From: Stentor coeruleus | Lineage: Eukaryota; Ciliophora; Heterotrichea; Heterotrichida; Stentoridae | Reading direction: 5' to 3' | Assembly (NCBI GenBank): GCA_001970955.1 | Contig: MPUH01000002.1 | Location: 124,001-188,000, forward strand | DNA: 64,000 bases | Shown here: one piece after another, positions 10,231 to 22,200 of the stretch | How the letters are laid out: each line of letters begins with the position of its first letter | Numbering within the stretch: position 1 is the stretch's first letter | Translations under genes and position numbers: made by a program | The notes under the pieces: model-generated | The model's input: the letters and a program-made list of their open reading frames with translations, nothing else | Database searches by the model: none | Told to the model about the DNA's origin: nothing

Positions 10231-13200
10231 TTAATCATCTGACTGTAATAAAGCTACACCAGCTAAAATCCATTTCTTAGGATCAGCTTCTTCACTCTCC
10301 ATCTTCAAACTAGCAGTATAAACAAAAGTAGGTCCTCTTTGTGTTGTAACATAAACAGGGCATTCATAAAACCCTTGTTGAGGTTTTTCATCTAAAGGTA
10401 AAGCTAAAACATTAACCACAGGAAGTTTTGGATGTAAATCTTTTAATGTTGAATCTGTCAAATAACCTTCTTCTGCTGGTGTTCTACCAGGTTCCCATCC
10501 AGCTCCTTCTAAGAAATATCCATGTATATAAGCTCCATTTTCTGGATAAGCTTGTATTTCATTATGATCATTAATATTAGTAATTGTTGTATGTAAAGTC
10601 ATATTATCCAAAGGTAAATTCTTAGCTCTGGCTGTAGTCTGCATAACTGAAGTTAATAAAGACATAGGGTTGAAAAGCCCAGATATCCATAAAGATTTCG
10701 GAAGTTCAAGCTCTGAAGACCATTCTTCTAATTGTTTAACTCTTTCAAGCAAATCAGTAAACCACAATATCAAAGGTTTTCTTGAAAAATAAGCAACTTC
10801 TTCCCAATTCTTTGGCACTCGATTTACTGATAATGATAAACCTAAAGCTTCCATTTTCTCAGTAATATTCAAAGCACCCTGTAGACCCATTTCTAATTCT
10901 GTAAGAGAAATCCTTATTTCACTTAATAACAAATTCATTCTTTCACATTCTTGTAAACAAACAACAACAAAAGGTGGTCTTTCTTTAGTTTTAGCCGTAA
11001 TTTCTATCATCTTAAATTCAGGAGGAAGTTTTGCTTTTAACATATTCAATGATTCCATAACTACATCTTCTTTTTTCTTAGACTGATCTCCACCTCCAGC
11101 ACCTCCAGAAACATCAATAATAGTAGCAAAAATCCTATCCCCAGTAGCAGTTAAATAATTGATTTCAGCATTAGGATGCATACCAAACATAGGTGGGGAT
11201 TCAATAGGTAGTTTCTCTTCAATATATTTAGAATAAGCTTCAAAGTCAAATTTACTTGGGTCTGGAGATCTGAAAGCTGGAGCTAAAGGCATTGCAGTTA
11301 GTAATTCAGGTTTTATAAGGACCATAAGATAAGTATTACAAGTCCTTCTATCCCAATTGTCAGTAATATGCCCACCATACATGATTTCTCCATATAAATA
11401 TCTTAAATCAGCATATGGGACTTCATCATATTTTTCTAAATAATTGTCGAGAATATCAGCACATATAGTCAAATCTCCATCATTAAATGAATAAGGTTTA
11501 CTCCAGCCTTGGAAACCGAATTTCCTTCTTCCGAGGACAAGAGCATGGAACATACATAAAGCAAAAAGTAATGCTTTGAATTCATTTGACTTTTTACTAG
11601 CATTAAGCCTGTTTTGATCAAAATGAGCATAAGCTCTTCTTAAATTAGCTTTTAAATCCTGAGGAGCTTCATTAGCAACTTTGACGCAGTTTTGTAAAAT
11701 AGACTCAGGGACTATTTGCATATCAGGTAAAGCTGGGGGTTCAGAACTGATAAAGCATCTAAAATTATCATGAGCTGTTTTTGATACTTTTTCTAATGTA
11801 GCTTCTAAGGTTTTAAGCCATGTTTGCATTAAATGGACATTTTGAAGCATAACCCAGCCACCTTGTTCAGATAAATTGTTCAAAGCTGTTTCAGCATTTT
11901 TTTCTTGTCCCTGACCCATAGAAATGTTTTTAAATTTACCATTAGCTGCTGTTATGTCTAAAGTTTCAGCAACATTTTCGACTTCAGGAGTTGGGTCGAC
12001 ACCAGGGAATAAAACAAAGAATACAGGGATCATTTTACTAGTTTCTTTAAAAGTTTCATACATACTAAAAGGCATCTGTTCCATATAATGATTTCCCATC
12101 TGATCACGGACAAAGAAACTTAATGCACTAGTGATACGATCAGGTCTCATAGCTCTAATAAGTAAGAGTTTATGAAAACTACTTATGTCCTTAAAATTCC
12201 TAGGCAAATCAGCGATTTCTGCTTTTTCTTCCATAAACCATTTCTTCCATTGTAAATAATCAGACTCCATATTTGAAGCTAACCCTTGGAATACCGCTAG
12301 TAAATCTAAAGCTTTAACCATTCCCCATTGATACTCTGTAAGGAAATTCAAATTGTCTGGCTGCTTGCCAACATCAGGTAAAGGTTTCCCATTGATAAAA
12401 CTAGCATATTCTGCTTCGTCTATTTTTTTATCTTTTAATAATATTCTGAAACACAACATTGTCGCTATTAAAAGTTTATGGATTTCAAACAACCCTCTTC
12501 TTGTATATATATACGATTGATATGTTATAGATTCTTTCAATTCATCAACACGGATTCTTAAAGACCTTGGGCTTAATTCTTGAACTATTTCTTCTTCTTC
12601 ATCATCTTCTTTATTTTCTTCAACTTTGATTTCCAGTTTCGCTTCTTCTGGTTTAGCCCCTTCAGCTGGAGCTGCTCCTTCTTCATGTTTTTCTTCACCA
12701 CCTTCTTCTTTAACACGTTGTTTATTAGCTGCAGATTGAGCTCTATATTTTTCAGCGACAATATCAATAGCTCTCATAACAACTAATAGATAAGATTCTA
12801 AAGAAAATCTATAAAAACTATGGATTTTGAATAGCTCGTTCATCATAAAGAAAATTAATGCTCCTCTTGATGCTGCTGGTCTATACTCTTCTGAAGCTTT
12901 GAAAATTTTGATTTCAGTGATTTTCGCGATTTCCATTTTTTCTTTGACTTCCTCAGCGATTCTTTTTGAAGTTTCTAAGTTTTCTATAAGCTCAACATCT
13001 TCAAGAACATCACCTTTAGCATTAGTTAATCTAAACAGCAAATCTTCTTCTAATTCTTTAAGCTTGATTTTGAATGTATTTTGTTGTTGAATAAGTTCTT
13101 CTTTTTGTTTAGCTAAATCTGGTCTTTCTTTTTTAACGACAAGATTAAGAAGTTGATCTTCAAGACCATCTTGGGTGACAGTAAAGTTAATAAGCACAGC

Positions 13201-16200
13201 TTCAGCTTGGATTTCAGGTGGGTAATGAGGATTAGAGAGTTTTGTGTGCATTATAAGTTTGAATTTAGGTGACCATGATATTTCTTTATCACCTAATTTA
13301 AGGAGTTTAGTTTTACCACGTCTAATGAAATTTCTTGCAACGACAGGTGAAAGAACAGCATCTATAGATTCTTCTAAGTTTTCAAGGATGACAGAGTATC
13401 CCATATCTATTGCTTGTTCCATAGTTCTTATCATACTTTTATATGAAAGACGGGTAATTTGCAAGTTGTTATCTTTTTCTTTTTCAATAAGCCAGGCTAT
13501 ACCTTGAAGTTGAGGGTCAATAATAAGAGGCCATCTTTCGGTACTTGTAAGAATTGTCCCATTTTCTATAGAAACACTATCTGCTGGAAGTTTCTGATTA
13601 TTCCATTTTGCTATTGTTGCTTCATCAGTTAACATACTTAATGGGTTTGGATTTGGAGACATCGGTATTTTCTTTTGAATAAGGAACTGAAGGAATGTTT
13701 CTTTTATAAGCTGATCCCTATATTTCTTAGTAAAAGGTCCAACATAGCTCACAAACGAACTTGATATCAAAACATCACCAACCAACACATTCAATTGTTT
13801 CCCATAATTATCAATACTCTCACTCCATCTATCTTTCTCTGAAGCTAAAGCATTAACCAGCCTATTAGCCAAATTCAACCTCCTAGCACACCTTTCAGCT
13901 TCTCTTTCAACAGCTTCTTTTTCTGCAATAGCTGAATCGTATTGATCCACAAGGTTTTTTAACCTTAATTCCAATTCAGCGACCATTTCTTTAGTTACTT
14001 GTAATTTCTCATTAGCTTGGGCTAATTGATTTGTAGCTTGTCTTAAAGCTTCTCTTTTAGGTTCAACTTGTCTAACACAATCATAATAATCAACAATATT
14101 TCTAACCCATTCACATAATCCTCTAGCTGCTGTGGATTTATTTTTCATAGTTTCTGTATTAAAATGTTCAAGTCCAAGATAATATCTAACAGCTTTAAAG
14201 TTTTTATCTGGTACTCTACCACTATCAATATCATCTTTAAAGTTCTGTAAGAAATTTTTAAAAGAATCAGGATTACCCATCATTTTCTGAGCTGCTTTCC
14301 ATGTTTTATCAGCAACGCCACCATTACGATCAGCTTGAACATTAGGATCAATAGTTACAGTTAATGCCATAACAGCAAAAGCAACATCATCAACACCTGC
14401 TGGAGGTTTAGCAAAACCTTTCATTTCACCAAAGTCTTTTTTCTGTAACCCATTCAAAGCTTCTTGGGCTTGTTCTAGCAGTGGTATAGCTTTGGCTAGA
14501 TCAGTTTCACAAGAAGCTTTCTTTTCTTCGACTTCTTTTTGGATTTTCTCACATTCCTCAGCTTCGATATTAGCTTTAGCAGACTCTTCAGTTACAATTG
14601 TCTTTTCTTTAAGTACTTGAGCGGCAAAAATCTCAGCTGAAGCTTTCTTTTCTTCAACTTCAACAGTTTTAACTTTTAGATCCTCTTCAAGTTTTGCCAC
14701 AACTTCAGCTGTTTCTATAAGCTTGATAAGCCCATTTTCTAATCTTTCTTTACTAGAAATAATGAATTCTCTTCTTTTACTGATCATAAGATTGAAAAGT
14801 TTTATAAGTTCTAAGAAAGATTTGGGTGTTGTATAACAGAATCTTTTTTCGATTTCTTTATATTTTACTGATGCTAAGTTTACAGCATTGAATGAAAAAG
14901 GCATGTATTCGATTACACCTTGAGTTAAAGTTTCATCTCCAAGTTCTGTGCCACTTAAGAATTTTGAAGCTACAGATAAAAGAGCTTCACGAGGCCAATC
15001 GTGGAACCAATCGATAACTGTACAGTTGACAATAGCGGGGAATTTTCTTGAACGACCTCTAAAAGAGTCACCAACAGGGGAGAAACAAAGTGCCATATGA
15101 AGATTGTTTTTAACACGATCTATATAGAAACCTAAACAATTTTCTCTAGTATCAGGAATCCCAGCCCCTTTAGCCGCAGTACGTATTGTGTTATAAATAT
15201 TATCTTTTTCTTCAACCGAAAACAAATCAGCGATTTCTCCTGAGGATAACAAGTCGTTAATATAAACCAAGAATTTTTCATTTGTAATCTGCCCTTCTGT
15301 GAAAAGGAAAAGTATGCCTTCATCTTTAAGACCAGCTTTATTAAACATAATTTGTAAATCAGCTTTCAAATCATTAATCGAATATGTTTGGGAAATCGTA
15401 ATTTGACTTGTTGAATATCCACATATAAATGAAGCTAATCTAGACAATGATTGTTTTCCACTACCACCAACACCTATAAGTAAAGCATGTCCTGATGTAT
15501 TCATAATAATACGTGATATTCTACAAACATGCTTCATAGCATCTTCAAATAGTACTAAATCCATAGCAGCATTTAAATCATTATATTCCTTTAAAGCATC
15601 ATCAAGAACTCTAAATAATGAATCAACAGATTGAACTTGTTCATATATTTTCTCAACAAGTCCTCCAGCAAAATGGCAAAACACAAGAAGTTCAGGTTCT
15701 TTTTGGAAAAATTTATTCAAGGCTGTGAATTTTGCAAAGGTTTTCTTAATAAGATCACCCATAATCCCTTTGTATAAATCAAAATGTGCTTTTGATACAA
15801 GCCTATCACCGTAAATCCTTTCACTTTCATGAATCCAGAGTCTAATGATTTTTTCAGGGTCTTGGAATTGAGAAGGTTGAGCAACAAGAAGTCCTTGGAA
15901 AATATTTGCTAAATGTCTAATGCTAAATTCATAATGGAAATTAATAGCGGTTTTTCTAAATGTTGAGACCATTAATGGGTGTAAAGAAATAGCAGCTTTA
16001 ATAATAGGTGATATGATTTCCTGAACTGATGCTTTAAAACCTCTAGTAAAATGTCCTGTAGCAAAAGTATTATATATAGTAAAAAGACTTGATGCTTCAG
16101 GGAATGATAAGTTGATATGCCAAAAATGCCTTTGATACCTTGGGTTAACATAAAAACTTCCAGCTGTTGGATTCATACAAGCTAAAACTTGGGTGTTAAT

Positions 16201-19200
16201 AATTTCTTTTATAGTAAGTTTGCTTCTATCATACCAATGAGTATAATCCATATGTTGTCTAAGTAAAGCTATAGCGGTTTGAGTGTTATAATCATCAAGT
16301 TTAGGCATGTTTAAATCATCAATAAAGTAAATAAGCCTCATTTTACCTGGTGGGGCAAATTGTTTACCTGTTTTTTTCTCAATAGGTGGCTGTTCCATAA
16401 TGACTTGTAATAACGAAGAATCAGTATAAAAATTAAAATTAATAACCATATTGCAAAACTGTTCTGGATCAAGTTTTCTTAATATACCTTTACAAAGCTG
16501 AGTTTTACCACAACCAGCATTACCAATCAAAAGCACTGGACGACTTATTCTGATAAAAGCTTCAATAAAATAACTATTTGATACAGTTTCAGGTGTTGCT
16601 ACAGTAATATAATTCATTTTCTGCTGTGAGGAATCGAATTCCATTGTTGGGACAATCTCACCCCACTCTTCAAATTTCGAAGCTTCATAATTGACATAAT
16701 AATCAAAAATAGTCCCTTTACCTGGGAATTTTATAGTCTTCCATTTTCCTTTCCACCAATTAGAAAAGTTCTTACGATAATCCATTGAGTCTTTTTCTCC
16801 AAGTGCTCCACCTATAGCCCAAACCATACAAAAAACAAACCAATACTCAAGAGCTTTAATTTCTCCTATAAGTAAACTTTCAAGCATGCTACATAAGGAT
16901 ACAACAAGGTTAATATCAACGACTGGGACAATGAAAATGCATGATTTCTTTAAATAACTTAATGTTTTCTTCATATATCTTTCAAATAATTTCCCAATAC
17001 CATCCTTTGTCGCTTCATCATAAGTTGATTTAGCAATCCATGCTTTGTAATAAGATCTCCATTGATAACCACTTGTGTCAGAAATATACAAAATACCTGC
17101 TCTTGATACAGTTGCAGGACTGGCGAATTTCAAGTCTCGGATTTCGAAAAGCATTCTCATATGAGGTTTAAGAGGAATACGTTCATTTGAAGCGAGGGTA
17201 AGGATTTTGTTATCGTCCATGACTGAATTCATACTTTCAATCCAGTTTGCATCAAGATCACCATCCATAACTATCCATTTAGGATGTGAGTCGTTTATTT
17301 CTCCAAGACCTCTCATTGTTTTTGATAAGATCCCATCTTTCCATTCTCTGGTACTCATAAGCACATGGCCATAAAGTTCATTTGTTGATATGCTTTTTGG
17401 GTTCATATCGACAGCTGTGGTCTTTTTTCCAACTTTGTCTTGAGCTTTAGCTAGCATTTTCCAAGTAGAAGACTTACCAGCACCAGCTGGGCCCATGACA
17501 AAGACACAATGCCTAATTTCTAACAATTCACTTAATTGGACAACTTTTTTAATACTTTCTCTTTCAGGGTAAAGTTTTGCTTCTTCTAAACAATTCTGAA
17601 TAACATTTTCAAATTCTAAGTCTACTTTAGGATTTACCCTAACTCCAGGGAATAAATCTCCTATAAGCCCATGGAAAATCTGTGAGTCTTCTTCTACAAT
17701 TTTAGGTATGTTAAAGTCTCTTAAAGCTCTCATAAGTAAAGCATCTTCACCTAAATTTGGTTCTGCTCTTTTGAAACCACCAGCAACGACTAAGACAGAT
17801 TTTATAGCTCTTAAACCCCAGTCATAATGCATTTGTTTGCTTAGTAAGTCTTTGCATAAAGCATAAAGAACTGTGAATTTCCTTGCAAGTTTTTTAGCAT
17901 CGACAAAACCTTCAGCCATGAGCATGTTTTCACAGATAAGCTCTAAATCAGGGACAACGACTGTGATTGGTCTGAACAATGCTTTTAGACCTTCAGGAAG
18001 TTCAGATCTTCCAAGATATCCAGGGTTCATAGTAATAAACACACCACAAGTTGGATCAAGGGCAACTTCAGATCCTTCAAGTTCAAATCTTTTCTTATTT
18101 GCTCTAATAGCATTAGTAACAGCACGAAACTGCACTGAACACACAGATAACACTTCAGGTACCAGACGATTAAACTCATCAAAACATCCCCAAGACCCAG
18201 AAGCAGCAAGTCCTTTATAAATATCTCCCATAGACTTATAATCCATCTGATCCGAACAATTAAACACATAACATGCTTTTCCACTAGCTGAAGCTAAATC
18301 TTTAGTTGTCTCAGTTTTACCTGTACCAGCAGGACCAGCAGGTGAACAACCCATTTTCAAATGTAAAGCTTGAGTTGCTGTAACATAAATCCTATCAGTC
18401 AAAGGTGTAACAACAAGCCTAGAACCATTTCCTAAATACTCATATCCATATATAAGCGTAGCATCACAAACTCTTAAACAAGAATCTTTATTAGAAGGAT
18501 TATAATATGCTTTAAGTTGTGATTGCCATTGAAACTCATCAGCTCTAGTAACTTTTTCATTATTAAGTTTATCAACAATATCTCTACTATGTGTATCCAT
18601 AGTAATAAGATTCATAACTTTAACACGAATTGGTCTTGGAAGATCACCTTGAACAAGTTTAATAAGCCCAGTTAATTGTCCTATAACACTTTGATGATAT
18701 GTTTTAAGAGATGAAGAATCAGTTGGAAGTTTAATAAAAGCATCTTCAACTTTATTGACCCAGTCCATAAGACTTACTAATAAAGTTACTTGACTTGGGT
18801 CTTCACGAAGCCAATCTTCACGTTTGCTTACTGCGAATCTTTTTAATGAGCTTTCAACAATGAGTTTTAAGCATTCTCTCATAGCTTCAATCATATCAGC
18901 TAAATAAACTTCAACTTTACCGACTAATTTTAAAGGTTGATGAAGTTTAACACTTTCTGTTCCTACGCATGAGACCATTTCTGTAGCAGAAGGTCTTTCA
19001 TTATCGACTTCTAAAAGTTTGAGTTCTTGAACGGCTAAAAACACTTTCGACATATGTCTCATAATACGTGTTGGATTGTTACCATTAGATAAAATATCTA
19101 ATAAATCCATAGTAGAAACGAAATAAAATCTAGGAAAAGCTTCTCTTTTTCTATTTAAAAACTCATTTAATGCACGTTCACAAGCTGCTAGTTGCGATTG

Positions 19201-22200
19201 AACTTTTTCAAGAGTTTTGCCTATATCAGGCTGGTTGCAGAAGATTTTTACAATATTTAAATCGTTACCATTTTTTATAATACCTTTAACTTCTTTATCA
19301 ATTTCAATAAACCTTTCTGATTCTGTTGGGAGTTCTTTTTTCACTTCTTCTGAACCAATAAAAAGATTTTCTAAGAAACTCCAGCTTCTTTCAACTTCAC
19401 TTAAGAGAGTTGTGTTATCTGATATTGAACTTAAAGCTTTTTGCCAATCAACAACTTCTTTTTCAAAATGCTGAAGATACCTTGAGGCAAACATGTTTTG
19501 GACTTGAACTTGAGCTTCTTCAAGTAGTTCGAAGTTTTCTTCAGAAACCCTTAAAAGGTAAATATCTGTATTTTTATGCTGGGTTTTATCAAATGTTATA
19601 ACATCCCAGGTTTCTTTGATTTTCTTTAAAGTTTTTTCCATTTTCGCTTCATTTCTAGCTTGGTCGACTATATCTTCTACTGGTTCTGAGAACTTGTAAA
19701 GTTCCATTTCGAAGAATTTTTGGAGTTTGAAGTTTTCGTTTATAGTAAATTCATGACTTAAAGTTTTCTTAAGACCTTCCCAATGTCTATTCATCATGCA
19801 ATCTTCTTTTAATTGAGTTATAAGTGGAAGGAAAATCGACCAGGTTTTTGTTGTAGTGGTAATCCCAGCAAAAGCATTACATTTCCTATCAACTTTTATT
19901 TCACGTAAATCTTTCATAAGTTTTTTATTATCTTCTTCCCAATCTGCAGCTTTGATTTTTGGCCATATGGTCGATAAATATGATTCATAAGTTTTAAGGA
20001 TTTTTTCTGTATGATCCCATAATTGTTTCATTGTTGATATATCGATAAGGTTTTGTTCTAATTGTTTTGAACAACCAACTATTGCTTCAGGAAAACCAAA
20101 ATTTTTAGATAAATGTTCAAGTTCTTCAAGGTAAGCTTGGTCTGATTTCATTTTAGTTTCTTCTTCTTGGAGGAGTTTTAATGCAGAAACTACGCCGATG
20201 TCATATTTTTGGAAGTCTTTCTTTTTTATTGCGGCGGAGTAAGTTTTTAGTTCTTCTTCAAAGTTTCGGATTTGGCCTTTGCATTTGTCAGATTCTGTTG
20301 CTACAGATGGTGCGATGTCTTTTTTAACTTCTTTAGCTTTTTTCTGTAACCCACCCCAGCTTTCTGAGAGTTTTTTTAGTTTGCGAGCATCAGCTTCACG
20401 GGAATTGTTTTCTTTTTCATACATGCTAAGAGCTTCTGTAATCACGTCCATTTTTAAGACTACCTGATCACCTTTTTCTTCAACTTCTTCAATATGCTTT
20501 TTAACTTTTAACAGCATTTTTACATCTTCACTGACTTGTTTACCTTTAATATTGATACCATCTTGTGTTGTTTGTATGAATGTCTCTAGTTCCCCTAGAG
20601 TTGATGCTAAAAATTGACTCATTAAAGGACCCATTGGATCATTAGCTTTAGCTGGTGCTCCAGGTTTAAAAGCTGGGATAAAAGGTGACCCTCTTATATG
20701 ACTTGTTTGAAGTTTTTCATCTTCAAAAAGAACTTCGATATTTAATTCACCTTCAGGTGGAGTATATGACACATTGTACATACCGTTGTTGTTGTCGATG
20801 ATTTCATATGGGATTTCTTCTTCACCTTTTTTAACGTGAATAATGAATTTATCTGAACCTGATCTTCTGTTTTCTCCGAGGTCGTTTCTGGATTGGATAA
20901 AGAAAACTGTTGGTTGATTTGCTGAACCATCTCTTAGAAGGCCTGGGCCAAATGCTAAGGATTTATGGGCTCGGGTGTTCATGAAATAAGTAAATTTGGT
21001 CCATGTGATTGTATAAGCACCATTTCTAATTGAAACTCTGATTTCTGCTTCTTTTGGACCAATAGTTTCAAAGCTAGGGGTTTCACATGAGATTTCAGTC
21101 TCGCTTATATAAATACCAGGAGCGGAAAGTGAGTTTTTAGCACAGATGAACTTGACATTTATTTGTGATGTTTCGCTGAAGCCAACACCTTTGATAATAA
21201 TTTTAGTCCTGCCTGTAAGTGGACCAAGGCAAGGTTCGCATCCGGTTACAGCATAAGGAGGGCCGACAATTTTGGAAACACTCAGTGAATATAAATCCCC
21301 AAGCCAGTTTCCATTCCAGCCTCCAAAAACTATAAGTCTGCTTTCGTTTTTATCAAAAATCAGTGCTGCATGCTCACGAGCTTTAGGCAAAACCTTCTCT
21401 TCCTCAGGCACCGAAGTAAGTTCTTCCATAATCTTAACCGAATCAACTTCAAAACTCATCGAGTTTATATCTAAGACAAAAATATCATTCGTCAGCTTCC
21501 CCAGATTCCTTTGCGATCCTTCATCAAACTCTCCAATAGACCCGCCAAACACAAAGAACTTATTACTAGGAATAGCCTCTACAAAAATCGCGCTCATATT
21601 CCACCTAGGCATCCCATAAGTCAATTCTATATCTTTCCATTCATTAGTATTTGTATCAAACAAATGACAATTATTAAATTGTGTATTATTTGAGCATCCA
21701 CCAAATATAATTATAGAGGAATTTATAACACATGACACATGGCCTAGTCTTGGCTCAGGCAATTGCCCTATAGCTTCAATTTTGGCCCACTGCCAAGTAT
21801 TTATATCTAAAGTGTGGATGTCATTAAAAGATTTTCTTTGATACTGAACACCTCCATATCCTCCGAAAATATAAACTTTCCCTCTAATTAGACTAGCTGT
21901 GCTATGAGCTCTTGGCTCAGGTCCACCATTTTTGCTTTCGGAGTTGTCTGGAGGGTTTACAGCATGATGCCCAGGAGGTTGACTCCAGGTCATTGATGGA
22001 AGATCAAGGATAAAAACATCATTGAATCTTTGGGTCGAGCTGAAGTAGCCGCCAAAAATCAAAAGCCGGTCTTTGGGGAGATCACAAGATGCATGATGGG
22101 CACGAGGTAATGGGGCATCTCCTCTTGGCTTTTCTTTAGTCCACATGAACTCAGATGCTACTTGACGTAATGTGTATACATCATTATTTGGTGAAGCTTT

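Noticed and set aside
12580-12786. An open frame over the acidic insert of dynein.
   Set aside because: A Phe-rich complement of Glu/Lys codons, not a gene.
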